Positions 33,401 through 46,300 are shown, numbered from the stretch's first letter. The stretch: DNA of 64,000 bases from Patiria pectinifera (GCA_029964075.1 CM057133.1:11556699-11620698), one strand, 5' to 3'. Numbers and translations are program-made. The notes: a model not told the origin generated them from the letters alone.

Positions 33401-36012
33401 ACTCATGGAAATGTCCTTGTCTTGTGCTCATGGAAATGTATTCTTACTTGTTCTCATGAAAATGTACTCGTCATGTACTCATGGAAACGTATTTGTACTT
33501 GTTCTCATGAAAATGTACTCGTACTTGTTCTCATGGAAAGTATTCTTACTTTTATAAGATGGAATTTTTGCGTCGGGGTGATATAAATCAAATTAGGTTT
33601 TGCCCTTCACCGACGTTTTCGTACTCGCACTTGTTCCCATGGAAATGTACTCGTCTTGTACTCATGGAAATGTACTCGTCTTGTACTCATGGAAACGTAT
33701 TCGTACTTGTTCTCATGGAAATTTATTCGTACTTGTTCCCATCGAAATGTACTTGTCTTGTACTCATGGAAATGTATTCGTACTTGTACTCATAGAAATG
33801 TACTCGACTACAACACTGACAAAATGATGAAGCCAATGAATTTGGAGGTAAACAAGACATACATTCATGACATTACCCCAGAAATGTCAGGGTTTTTTTT
33901 AAACCATGATGTGGGTTTATGCAGCACGTCAGTCATACCACATTTGATAAAAAAAATCCAAAAAATCTTGGATATTACATTCATGCATGACAAATTTCCA
34001 TTACATTTCAGTGCAGATATAGGAATGAGAATTTAACTTCATTGCTGACTCTTCTGAACTTCAATGGCCATCAACCTATTATGTATTTTTCTCTCATAAA
34101 AAGGATGTGGTATCATTTGCTCTTTAATCACTTTTCTTTCGTTTAAAACAACAAAATTTCTCAAAATCTTCGAGTGCATAGCAAATAACCTGTTCAAGTA
34201 ATAAACTTTCAGCTCAGTGGATAAGTACATGTATGTATTACACTTTGAGAAAAATTTATACAATGCAGATTTGTTTGCGGGTAACTGGATTCCATTGATA
34301 ATGCTCATAAAAAGTGTGCCTGCAGGCACACCTTTTTTTCTTTTAAAGGGAATATACATCATTTGCTTTTGCTGTAATTTTCAGAAATGGATGGAATTGG
34401 GGGTTGGAAATATAATATAGCAAATATAGTTACACTGACTTTTTTGAAGTTTTGGGTTCAAAAATGCTATAAAAACCAAGAAAAACAATCATTTTCCTGT
34501 AGTCTGGTTCCCTGACTCCATTGAAGAAGAAACAGAGCAGTTTACATACATTGGGGAATTGTAAGGTAAGGAAACCAGTCTAGCTGGCTTGTACCCGTTC
34601 ATAGTGTGTGTAATCGATTGCAAACAAGTGCGATGGTCAACTGGGGTCAGTATTTGAAAAAAAACACAGTTTTTTCCAACGCTGATCGGCCGATCAGCGT
34701 TGGAAATTGGTACAAAAATAGCACTTTTCTTGAAAATGACAGTATACCAGTCCAGGTGCCATGATTTTACAGGATGCTTTACACTGTCATTCACTAACAG
34801 TCCAGCAAGGTATTTCAAAATGATTTGGTAGTTTTATTTTTTGATGTTTGCAAATGATGTATTTTCCCTTTAACCACCTTGCCGAAACCATTTCTGGCAA
34901 CAGAATAATGTTCTGTCTTTACTTTAAGCAAGGTTTTATGATACTCAATCGGTAAGTACATTTCCGGGTAATACCAATGTTCCTGTGCATTAAACAACTA
35001 ATGAAAAGACTGATATCTTACTATGCCGTAGTTAATCTTTCTAGTCGCACCAATCAGGCCCAGAATTCCGGTCACTCCGAAAAACTAACAGTGAGAACAA
35101 ATTGGGGAAAATGTCATTTTTAAATTTAATTATTTATATTATTCAGGCTGGATAATAGCACATATGCCCAAATTTTTAGTTTATCGGTGTCTCCAAACAT
35201 GCCAAATGTAAACAAACAAAATAGTTATGTTCGTTACCACTTGAACAAATCCATTCAGAAGCAGTCATTAAGTAAATTGGGATTTTTTTTTCCTTAACAC
35301 TTTATGATGGCTTCTAATATACGTGATCTACAGTATACCAACTTTACAAACAAAAAATGCACAATCACACTACTTGTTAGTTACTCTAACTAGATACACA
35401 ACGTGGCCAGATAGATTCGTCACTCAGTAAAAATGCTTTATGTGTCCGTTAGTTCATAGTCTCTAAGATTTGGGTTTTGAACATTAGGATTTTTCTGTTT
35501 TGGAGAAGTGTGGTAAACCTGAGTTAATACTGAATTGCAAATGTGTGGTGCTGTCAATTTTAAAGTTTAGACGGAGTGACTAAACAGTTTATTGACCATA
35601 ATGTCCTTCTGCATACTTTTATGAAAAGAGAGACACAGTAGAAAATCGACAAACTTGACAAAAATTTCTCACTTTTGCTGCTGTTTGTGGGCAGATCTGT
35701 CGGTTCGTCAAAACGGTGATAATACATTTGTCAGCAAACTGTGATACTAGGGAAAACAATATCTCTTACCACAACTCCACTCCAAAGTCCCCATCCAACA
35801 TACGAGAAATTACACTTAAGTATAATGGCAACGATCCCAAGTATGGTGCTCAAGCATCCAAGCGCGACGTGGACTATGGATAGTCCCATGAGTGCAGGAA
35901 CCTTCTTGTTTGGCGAGTTGGGCTGGAACCCAACGGGGCCAGGGCTCGCCATCAACGGCTGGCTGACTGGCTGGAACATCACTCCCGGACCGGGCTGGTT
36001 GGCTTGGCGCAT
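30500..36012 (-). CDS. MS4A/CD20-like four-pass membrane protein with polyQ tail
   Basis: Exons: 36012-35770, 35084-35022, 33341-33192, 32744-32616, 31537-31288, 30825-30500; all GT-AG, 1161 bases, 386 residues. Four hydrophobic segments fall at about residues 38-65, 74-97, 104-127 and 159-185. The TM1/TM2 block (ALMGLSIVHVALGCLST and WGLWSGVVFFGVTGILGLIG) has the layout of the MS4A (CD20) family. The loop between TM3 and TM4 is Tyr/Ser-rich with two Cys. A Cys cluster (CYGMCSCC) follows TM4, a possible acylation site (inference). The N-terminus is Pro/Gln-rich. The C-terminus, half the protein, has a ~35-residue Gln-rich block and then Pro/Gln/Met repeats (APQPISMAPQQ). Both termini are predicted cytoplasmic. 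MS4A proteins act in membrane signalling and calcium responses in vertebrates; the role here is unknown. An upstream 5' UTR exon is likely, since an acceptor CAACAG precedes the start codon. Confidence 0.8.
31383..31500 (-). repeat. Coding CAG/CAA repeat (polyglutamine)
   Basis: A mixed CAG/CAA tract in exon 5 of the MS4A-like gene encodes about 35 Gln broken by Phe and Glu. The other frames give artefactual poly-Ala/Thr and, on the plus strand, poly-Cys/Trp readings. Interruptions by CAA suggest selection for the amino acid and not a pure expanded triplet. Confidence 0.9.
33389..33808. repeat. ~24-bp CTTGTACTCATGGAAATGTA minisatellite
   Basis: About 14 degenerate copies of a unit like CTTGTACTCATGGAAATGTA plus CTCG end in CGACTACAACACTG (33794-33808). 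An unrelated 50-base insertion lies near 33560-33610. It lies in intron 2 of the MS4A-like gene. The terminal motif matches the other arrays of the window. Confidence 0.85.
34673..34706. repeat. Perfect 34-bp palindrome
   Basis: TTTCCAACGCTGATCGG is followed immediately by its exact complement with no loop. It lies in the MS4A-like intron 2 in AT-rich surroundings; no repeat copy was seen elsewhere in the window. Confidence 0.9.
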
Positions 36013-36202
36013 GATGGGTACTTTTAATCCACTGTTGATAAAGATACAATTTTGGATGATTGGCGCACTTGAGCAAAAAGGTTTAATGTAAAATAAAACC
36101 CTAATAATATACCCAACTGTTTGCAGTGCCATTTCACAGGGTTTTTTTCAGGGCTGGTGTAGTGTGAAATCTGGATACTCATGCCCAACACCTATGAGTA
36201 AG

Positions 36203-36603
36203 GCCAAAAAAAAAAATATTCGGTCTCTGGTCAGACCAAAGTTCCGGAATTGACACGGCGATGCGGCTTTTTTTTGGGGGGGGGGGCTTTTTTTTTTTTT
36301 TTTTCAAGCTTGGAATTGTACAGACAAGGTGTATGGGGGATTATACGGTGTACTATTTTGCTTTTTTGGTGTCCTCATGTACATTGGTGTCCTCCATAAT
36401 TTGCCTTGGTGCTTTCGATCATTTGCCTTGGTGCAATTTCCCATTCCTTGGTGCTCTTTGGTAAAACAAATTGAGGAGGTGCGGAAATAGAGGGCGCTGT
36501 TCGAGCTACCGCGGAACATTTTGGAAAAAAAAAATTGACGCGCATGATTAAAATCGACGCACGCGCTGACCAGAGACCGACTTATTTTTTTTTTTGGCCT
36601 TAT
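36203..36603. mobile_element. ~400-bp TIR element (TAAGGCC ends)
   Basis: The inverted ends TAAGGCC followed by poly-A, then TCGGTCTCTGGTCAG, delimit a 400-base unit without coding content. TA lies at each tip, compatible with a TA target duplication (mariner-like), but this is inference. Its ends resemble the AGGCC-poly(A)-GTCTC blocks at 22.8-23.05 kb. Confidence 0.7.
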
Positions 36604-36699
36604 GAAAGTTATGGAGTAAACTGAGACAGGATTTCATACTCGTAGGCATGATACTCATGATAGGACTTTAGGAGTCCAAATTTGGAAGAACAAAAGAAG

Positions 36700-37190
36700 A
36701 CGTAGGCCTAGGCTACTCCTAGAACTATGAGGCTCCACGTAGATAGATCAAGAAGCCCGCAAAATTGCCTGCAGCACAAAACACTAATAAAGTACAAAAA
36801 CGTCCATCAAAATTACTCCTAGAACTATGAGGCTCCGCGTGAGCGGAGCCTCATAGATCAAGATGCCCGCAAAATTGCCTGCAGCACAAAACACTAATAA
36901 AGTAGTTCCGCACAAGATACGTGAGTATGTCAAGAGATAAAGTACGGAGTATAGGGGCAAACTGTGCAGCGGTTCTGTGTGAAATGGCTGCATTTTGATG
37001 GACGTTTTTGTACTTTATTAGTGTTTTGTGCTGCAGGCAATTTTGCGGGCTTCTTGATCTATGAGGCTCCGCTCACCATGGTTCTAGGAGTACATCAAAA
37101 TGGAGACATTTCACATGGAACCGCTGCACAGTTTGCCCCTATACTCCGTACTTTATCTCTTGACATACTCACGTATCATGCGCAGAACTA
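36700..37190. repeat. Nested accordion-like inverted repeats
   Basis: The block GCCCGCAAAATTGCCTGCAG to CTAATAAAGTAC occurs in the same direction at 36755 and 36867 and inverted at 37010-37060. The outer block ATACGTGAGTATGTCAAGAG to TGCAGCGGTT occurs at 36918-36985 and inverted at 37113-37180. A GGCTCCGC hairpin sits near 36832-36853. This gives several alternative long hairpins. No reading frame is likely to be real. Confidence 0.8.
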
Positions 37191-37544
37191 ACATAGGTGG
37201 ATTCTGTCGGTTTTTAGGCCAAAATGATGAAAAATATGCCCTTTCCGCACTGAGCCAACCTGACACTTGAACGTGCACGCATATGATCGAGCGCGGGGGG
37301 GTACGGTACAAGCGAAATGATACTGGTATGTGCATGCGTACAAGTGCAAAATCCCGATTTCCCCCGTACACACAAGCTTTTACACTGATCATGAAAACCA
37401 CGGTTGTCTTCCAACTATTTTAATGACAACGCACCAAAATTTGTACTCACATTAAAGGTGACACCAATCGGTAAAATTCAGCAGTCGAAATGCTCAGACC
37501 ATAGAGCAAGCTTCAGCCCGTTTCACTGGTAATGTACGTGACAC

Positions 37545-38607
37545 ACGTACGTATGGTGGCTTTGAAGGGACATCACACATCGCGAATATTGACGTCAATA
37601 TTCACGACAAAAATTTCACGTCTCGCGCTCTCCTGTCGCAAACATTGATGTCAATGTTTGCGGCCAAGATTTCACGACTTGTTCCAGGCCAGTTCCACAC
37701 GCCAAGCCTGACCTAGGAGGAGGATCGTCATTAGTCCAACAGTTGAACTTTTTTGCGGCATTCTTGATCTAAATTTAAGTTTTACAGGTTCAGAATTTCA
37801 AACAATAGGCCTAAATAAGGTTGTGTCGCATTTTTCCCCCAGCGGCACATGCATTGACTTTTCTTTTCTGTCGCGAATAATATTCCTAATTCCCACCACC
37901 TATCACTAGCATCAGGGTCTAGAAGTGATGACAACATAATACATGTACTTTTCTCCTGTATTTGGCAAATTAATATTTTCAGTATGCCTAACTTTCTGGA
38001 TGTCTGGACGGCAGTTCAGTGACAACTGTCCCCGAACTAAAAGCGCATGCATGCGCAAACCAAAGAGGATTCGTTGCACATCGAATCACAATGTCTGAAA
38101 AACGTAGGCTAGCGCCGCGCGCGGCGCGTCTAATAATTAGACCCTCTTAAGATGGTGGGAAAATATTCGCCAAAAACTGATCACGAAACGAAAGCCGTCG
38201 TGAGTATTATGTAGCGAAAACTTCAAATTGTGTTGCAGCAAAATCTTTTCCGACGTCGTGAAAAATTAACTTTGTTGTGAAATTTTTTCGATGTCGTGAA
38301 AAAACTGAGATGTCGTGATGTTGCGATGTCGTGCATAATCGTGAAGAAATTATGTGATGTCGTGAAATATAAGTTACGTCTTTGATGTTCCTTCAGGGCC
38401 ACCAAACGTATCAGCAAGCATAGCGCTTGCTATATGGGATAAATGCGACAAAACATGTGCGACCGAAAACAAGTCATGAACTTTTTGACGCGAATATTGA
38501 CGTTAATATTCGCGACCTGAGAGCCAGACGTGAATTTTTTTGACGCGAATATTGACGTCAATATTCGCGGTTTTCTATATGTCTCTTCAAAGCCACCATA
38601 CGTACGT
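37545..38607. mobile_element. ~1.06-kb TIR element with TGACGTCA palindromes
   Basis: The ends are inverted copies of ACGTACGTATGGTGGCTTTG followed by AAGRGACAT. Each end carries two palindromes: 37581-37606 and 37637-37662 on the left, 38489-38514 and 38544-38569 on the right. The last is a perfect 26-mer centred on TGACGTCA. The interior (38240-38395) has repeated GATGTCGTGAAA units. No transposase frame is visible, so it is non-autonomous. Confidence 0.85.
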
Positions 38608-38614
38608 TATCACT

Positions 38615-40020
38615 TTTTGGGGGTGGGGGTGGGGGCCGGGGGTTGGATGGCGCGACGACCGGGTACGTCAATGTTTTTTGTCTTTCCCCAAAAAACGATA
38701 AATTAGGTCTAAAGAAACAATGCCGATTCTTTTCTTTTTTCGATCAGTAATTTTTTGCAACTAAAATAATTGAAACGAAAGAGATATATATTTAGTGTAT
38801 CCCTAATCATGTCCCCGGCCACCACCCAACTAAAATTGCATGATGGGGTACTCAAAAATATTAGTTGTGGTTTACCAATTATTAATAAAATATTGTACCA
38901 TCAAATATCATTATACTAGTGAGGGGCATTGGTCCATAATAGCTTTTCAGAACTTTGGAAAGAAAATAGAGCCCTGCAATCATATTTATCATTAGAAATA
39001 TTACCACTTTGCCCAACTGCCTGAAGTACATTAAGGCCTGATATTATCCATGATATCCAGACCATGATCTCTTTGAATTGATTGAAAGTATCTCCTCGAT
39101 GAGTTTCTTCCAGTAGATAAATATCAAAAACTTTTTAATTTTTTTATTTATGTCTCTGTAGAAATTAAATCGGAAGTTAAAAATAAATGCAACGCCTGGT
39201 CCACATAGGCTATCGTACCGTCACTGGCATTCCTCTTCCATACAAGGGCAGACCCCTGAAGTTTTACTTAAATGATTGTGTACAGATTTAGTTGTTTCAA
39301 GTTCAAATAATTCAAATAATTCGAGATTTATCAGACCACCCCTCAGAAAGCAGAATTAACGTCAGTGCAACTGGTCTGTAATGAGTTTCTTTACCACATA
39401 GAATGAAAACATTGAGCACGGTGCATATAGGAGTATAGATCTTTTAAAATCAAATAAAACAATTAAAAAGAATCAAAACAAATAAATAAATTCAACTCAA
39501 TGAGATTAAACGATGTCTGATACAAAAACATACAGCTTTTATTAATAATTGTGAAATCAGTTTTCTCTAATATGTACATTTCCAACTTTCCACACACACC
39601 AACTATGTACAAAAAGTTAGGAATGAAATATTTAAAAAATGAAAAAGTAACAAAGGGGTGGGGGTGGGGAAAGACTAAAAAAAAGGAATAGAGTGGACCA
39701 AGATACATGTACTGCTGATGGGGGAAGGGGGGAGTTGTGTTCCCCAACCCAAAATCTAGCAGACAAAAGTAAACAAAGTTTACGTGAGTAAGGGGCGGGG
39801 ATGTTTTGAGCACGCCTTGCTAGGAGGGTCCGGGGCATCCCCCCCCCCCTCCCGATCCAGACAAATTTGAAATCTAGTTTTCTCCTGCATTCTTGCATCC
39901 GATCTAAGGCAACTACAGAATACATTTTGGAGCTTTAGTATTCCATTTATTCTTTTTGGCCCCATTTTACTAGTATCATATATCAAGGTTTGATAAACCT
40001 ATTGCATGCAACAATAAACA
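38615..40020. other. Intergenic, nothing recognised
   Basis: AT-rich with G- and C-runs (near 38620 and 39840). No exon of the neighbouring genes or repeat termini could be identified. Part may be ENO4 3' UTR. Confidence 0.4.
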
Positions 40021-40024
40021 CAAA

Positions 40025-40262
40025 AGTTACAGGTGACAAAGCGTTCTCCATCGCAGGTGCCAAAGAATGGAACAGAATCCCACTTTATATCCGAGACTCA
40101 CCATCGATTCAGACTTTCAAAACAATTCACTTGTTTTCCAAATTCCAATAGTAATCTGTACATTTCTTTGTATCTGATCTTCTTGATTATTGTCTTATTT
40201 TCTTTGTAAAAGCGCTTTGATCATGTTAAAAGCGATTGAGTAGCTTTATTATTATTATTATC
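40025..40262 (+). pseudogene. LINE 3' end (RT C-terminus + tail)
   Basis: The plus-strand frame reads GDKAFSIAGAKEWNRIPLYI then RDSPSIQTFK, the usual C-terminal end of non-LTR reverse transcriptase ORFs (G-D/R-AFS-x-A-x-x-x-WN-x-LP-x-x-IR). It is followed by an AAGCGCTTTGATCATG tail and (TTA)n. It is 5'-truncated and lies just downstream of ENO4. Confidence 0.8.
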
Positions 40263-40388
40263 TGACAGAAGTCCCTTAAATGTACATGTTAAATTGCACC
40301 TGTCTTTATCATGCATTGTGGACGTACAGGTGTTGCTGTCATGTGTGCAGTGGGCGGAGCCTAATGGATTAGTCTACTGTTTAAATCA

Positions 40389-43300
40389 TCATCCCTCTTT
40401 GTTCTCATTCTCTGCCGTCTCCTCCGGTTCAGGCGGTTTGATGACAGGGAAGCCAAATCCCTCAGACATCTTGATCCTGTCTTGAGCAGCCAGCATGTCC
40501 TCTATCTCCAGAAGACGGTTGTACTTGGAGATCCTCTCACCGCGAGCGAGGGCGCCAAACTTGACAAACTTTGCGCCGACACCGACGGCCTGTGAATTGG
40601 TGGAAAACATGAACTGACCTCAGGGATTTCAAAATCCTAGCTTTGAGCCCAGATTTGTTCCAGGAAATATGTTTATAATTTTTGGGACTCGGGATCAATA
40701 TTGGTCAAAGTCTTGTAAGTTATTCAGAAGCTGTAGATTTGAGGCAAAGCTGGAGATGTCTTGCTTAAACATGTCTTTGATTCACATGGAACAAAATAAA
40801 AAGAGTGTTTTTCAACAGATTGCTACTATTTCAGGCAAACACATATACATATACATTCCTGACCAGTTGATTTTTGATTTGGTCTTGCGAATTTGCATAA
40901 AAATAATAAACACCAAAATAGTACTTACCAAATCCGCCAGAAAACTATCTGGACTCTCACCAAGCACGCTAGAGATGACCACAGCCGAATCGTTCTCTGC
41001 AAAACAAGTTTGTGCATAAACTCTGTGTTAAACATTAACCAAGGTCAAGAGATATATAAACATATTTTACAGGGGTCATAACATGAATTTGAGCATGTAT
41101 GTTTCTTATCATTGATAATTTATAAACAGATGTATATGTATTTATATTAAAAATTACTTCTTGAGAAGCAAGTAATCTGTCATTGAGCATGTGCATTCTT
41201 ACCTTTAATCAGTTTACTTGCTTCAACGATAGCGCTTACGCTAGTCATCTGCTCCAGCTTCAGTGAAACTGCACTGGAGCATAGTTCACCCAATCCCTGC
41301 TTGCAAAAACACTCAGCTCTGGGATAGGCCCTGTCTCCAACAATGAAACACTGCTCGCTGAAACGTTCACACAGCTTGCGCCATTGCTCTGTATCCTGAA
41401 ACAGAAACGTCAAGTTGCAGTCAGAAAATTGCTAGGATTTGGGCAGGGCAGTTTTCTTTTTGCGTTTCAGTCGCTATTCATCCCTTTATTTCTGAAAGGG
41501 CAGGCTAGGTTATGAAAAGTTGCAGGTCAAGTTATGTGTCAAATTATGTGGTCAAGTTATCACATGTCAACACGGTCATTTAAAATAAATTAAACATCTT
41601 TTCAAGCATCTTTGATTCTTTGTAGAATAACAACTGGATGGCAAATTAATACATGGTCCTATTTTTAAAATTTGAGTTCTGTTTGAACGTTTGGAAAACT
41701 TTGAGAACGGAGTCTTAAAATCTTTATCACCCACCTGTTTCTTGAAGGGATCTACGAGGGCAACGATGGCTGGATATCGGTTGATTAGATCAGCGTAAAC
41801 TTCTACCATGTCATCAGGCAGTTTCAACATTCCCTGGGCCATCTCATATTTACCTTTGTCCTAGGAATTTGAAAATGGCAGTGGTTAGTTTTCCTAGATG
41901 TTTGAAATATTTACATCACTGAATATTTTTTTGTGTAAAAGTGGATTTCGAACTGGCCTCAACCCCGGCAAGCTCAGTGATTGAGTGAGCCGTCTGCACT
42001 ATAAAGCGGGTGGTCCTGGGTTTGAGTCCTATCCGAGTAAGTTAGTCATCTTTTCTTTTAAGCTCTTGGACTGACATTGCTGAGTATACAGCACTCACAA
42101 AATTGTTTAGAGGAATGCTAAACCTAATATTCAATTGCTTTTTCACAATTTGGCACTCTGACAACTATGCACCGTGTCATATACTATATACATTTTTAGA
42201 ATTTGTAAATGTTTAAATTAAGTTTCAAATTGATTTACTGTTTTTAGTGGTATAATAAGCTTTCTCAGACTCTTGTTAGATATTCTTTTTCCTCAGAGGT
42301 AAAGCTGAGGGAAAATAGAATGCCATTGGATTACAAGCGTGTCCACTTCCAATATCGTTAATATCAACTAGGGTTTATGTAGGTTCGGATAAGAGTAAGG
42401 TCTGTCTTAATAATAGTGTACTTTGGCACCATAGTTTGCATATCAGTGTCCAGCACATGGAGCTCTCACAAGCGGCCACAAAGCAGCTACTATCATTCAT
42501 GTGCAGGGTCCATTACAAAATGATTTCTATGATTGCATTTTAATGTCTTTTTGATGTGAAAAATTCCACCATTAAGCTGTTGAGTCTTACTGAATCAAAC
42601 ATCTCAGAGGCAGCACAGTTCAGTCCAATGAAGATATCTTCCCCAGGGGTCAGCTCGAGGGCAGTGATGGCCTCTTGAGCTAGGTCCAGTAACTGCTCTG
42701 GCCGGTCGTACTGTGGACAATAGCCACCAAGGTCATTCACATATGACCCTGCAACCTAACAAAAAACAATGAAAAATCGGTATAAGGTGGACAAAGAAAC
42801 TGGTTACTGTTAATGTGACCTGATGTTTGCTTGTGACTGACTTGTGATTGACTTGTGCCTGACTTGTGATTGACTTGTGACTGACTAGCAATTGGATTTG
42901 TAATTTGAATTGTAATTGACTTGTGGTGGACTTGTGACTGACTTGTGACTGACTTGTGACTTGACTAGTGATTGACTTGTGATGGACTTGTGATGGACTT
43001 GTGATGGACTTGTGACTGACTTGTGACTGACTTGTGACTGACTTGTGATTTGACTTGTGATTGACTTGTATTATGTGACTGACTTTTGATTGACTTGTCA
43101 TTGACTTGTGACTTCCATGTGATTGACTTATTTGACTCGTGGGTGACTTGTTTTGGTCTACAGCTGCCTATGAAATTATACGATTATACAATAATATGAT
43201 ACAATTCTGTAATAAATAACTACACTTACCCCAAGTTTAGGAAACAGTAACTTGCTGACTTGATGGTGAACAGCTGTCAGCTGTTTAAGTGACTAAAGTT

Positions 43301-46300
43301 CAAGAAAAAAAATACAGAAAAATGAAATGAACAAGTTTCAAAATAAGTTTCAACGTGTTATAGGTAAAGAGTTTCCAGGAAACTAGGAACACGTTGAGTA
43401 CCCATAACTCTGTTACAAAGAGTGCAGTGAGTTTAAGAGAGATTCTAACACTGTCTATTTTTCCAAATTGTCTGTCAAAGTTAACCCACAGGTGACGGGT
43501 CACTAGATGAGACAATGTTGGGGGACTGATGGCAAGGCGGGGCACTCTTACCTCCCTTAGTTTCTTGCCTGGTTTAGGGATGAGCAGCAACTCCTTAATG
43601 AGGTTCTGCTTGCCAGGGTAGGCCTTCCCAGAATTCAGCAGATTCACCATCAACAAGGGAAGCTCAAACTCTTGCTGTTCCTAATAAAACATACAAAAAT
43701 ATCATTGTAGTAATTCCAAAAACACTTTGACATAATGACAACAAGGCACAAGCAATTTCACATGATTTAACTCCTGGATTATACCTCTGCCGAGTACAAG
43801 TTGGCGATATGTTCGAATGTTTGGATCTTGGCCAGCTTTGCTGCTGCTACAGCCACAGCCTGTGACACCACGCACGCAGCGTTGCAACCTGGTAGCAGCA
43901 GTTCTTTGGGTTCCTCAACGACGACTGTTGTAGACTTGGCACTTCCTTTGAGGAAACAGAATAAGAAAAAGTTCACCGTAGTGCACAGTCAATATTCAAA
44001 AGGGGTAACTGAAGTGTTTGAGGTTCAGAGTTTTTCCAAGGGTAGAGGGTGCTGAGATGTTGACATCAAGACTGACAGGAAAAGCCTGAAGAAATGAATC
44101 AAAATTTGCAATATTTTATGATGTCATCACTGGAGACTTTTAGGAATTGAAAATTGAAATTTAAGGTTTTTTTCCGAAATGATATGTAAAGATTAACAAT
44201 GGTTAGATGTGGGGGAGGGGGGGGGGAGGGAATAGTAACCCAAGCTATGCAAGTGGTGAATCTAGTTAAATACAATTTCAGACAGTCAATTGAAAAAGAA
44301 CGCTGTAGCCCTCAATTTGTCTGCCTGCATTTTTATCAAACGTCCTGTGCAAGGTAATGAGAAGTATATAACAAGTTTGAATCTAATATAGCTCTAGATC
44401 TGTGGTCAATACCTAGTTTCTTTTTGCCTTTTGGTGAGATAATCTTCTCTTCCTTTGCAGGTTCAGGGGCTGGTGGTTCCAGCTCTGCCGCCCTCTCACG
44501 TTCCTTACGCTCTGCTTCCTCTTTTTCCTTCTGAAGTTTTGTCAGTATTTTCCTGTAATGTCAAGAGTCCAAATAAAGGATCGGCATTCATATTTGGATG
44601 TTTAGTTGTTTGTTGAACAGAGATGCTACGTGCTTAAAGAAAAATCGGAAAATAAGCTAGTTTAGTGCCCCTTGTTTTCTATCATAGAAATTTTGTACCA
44701 ATAACTGGTAGGAAATATTACACTTGGAGTTGTGCTTCGAATGTACACAATCGATGCCAATTTCCATTTAATTTAGAAAAAAATTATCAACCAAAAAACG
44801 GTGATTCAGCTAACTGCCCACAAAAGTCTCACATTTAATGGTACTCACCAAACATTCTCATCGATCTCTCCCTGATTGGCTGGGCTGATGCCACTAACGG
44901 CCTCTGTGATTGGTCCATGGATAAACCCACGGGCCGCATCGACGAATTGCTGTCGCTCTTTCTCATCTGCTTCCTTTCTGTCGATGGGGGCGTTTTCCAT
45001 GAGTAAGTTGGTGCTGGCCATGGTGACAGTGGACAAATGCTTTGGTCAAAAAACATAAGCAAAAGTGTTCAGGGAATGCTACTTGTAACTTTTTGTAGAA
45101 AATAAACGTTGGGAGCTAATCACAAAGCCAGTAGCAACTGATCAAATCCAGTAGCAACTGGTTGAGCTTGTTGGCATTTTTATTGTGAATCTTGCTTTTA
45201 CCTGTTCAAGCCCTTTGACAATACAGTGCACATCCGCTTGTAGGGTAGGCTGGCCTCTACTGTCTAAAACCTCTCTAGCCTCCACTTTGTGAATGACTGG
45301 TGGAACAGACAAAGACTCAAAGTGCTCTGACTGAAATTTAAAAAAAGGGAAAAAATCATGAACAACAAAAACCATCACTGATGTTTCACTTGAAATGACG
45401 ATTTACACCCATTTCTGTGTCGAGTCAATATATTTGTCCTTGCAAAACATTCGCTCAGTCAACTTTTTGTACTGAAGCATATTTTATATGAAACTGATTG
45501 CACTGTTCATCAGTTCTGTTTACTTTTTGAGTCTGACATCGCCCTTTGATGTAGGTTGTCATTTGTGAAGTTTAAAAGTATACTCTTCAAGGGAGATGTT
45601 CGGTGTACCTTTCTTTGGTCGTATATTTCTGAACCACTTCACTATTGGCTGGAAATTTCAAATTCCCACAACCAATGTACATTTGTACTGTGACCAGCTG
45701 ACGCCATGCAATTCGGACATGGCCTTAGTCTTACCAATCGCCCGTAGACATCTGGTGGGTTTTCGTAAAACATAGAGTTGAGAATCTCCTCCAGCCTCTC
45801 CGGTACCCCATTCTCCTTGTAGAACTTGACTGCTCTCTGCTTGGTATCATAGAACTCCCTTGCATTTCTCTCCGATGCTCTACTCGCACACATTGTAATG
45901 ACTGCAGTGGATGCCTGGAAAATAAGCAAATTTTAGATTTTCATTCCTCCCCAAAAAATGCCTACATTTATTAATAAATAAATTAGGCCTAATATTAACA
46001 AATCAACATGTATATCAATCAATCCATCATCTTCATCCCCACTAGTGTTGCCTGGTCCTGGATATTGCTGTGTAGGATACAGCTCAGAAATATCCAGGCC
46101 ACACTGGGGCTAGCTGGCTAGGTGCTAGCCCCACTAGTGCGGCTCAGCATTGCTGCGCTGTGTCAGACCTAACAGCGCAGCTGCGTGCAGTGCAAAAAGT
46201 CAATTCAAAACAAACTGGGAAAGGCAAACTCAAGTTTTTTTTTTAATTAGGCCTAGGCACTAATTTTTATTTTTATTAACAGTAGGCAGCCATAGGCTAG

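Noticed and set aside
37153-37414. Overlapping minus-strand frames near 37.2-37.4 kb
   Set aside because: Next to the inverted-repeat cluster, mutually overlapping in all frames, with no family resemblance or splice partners.
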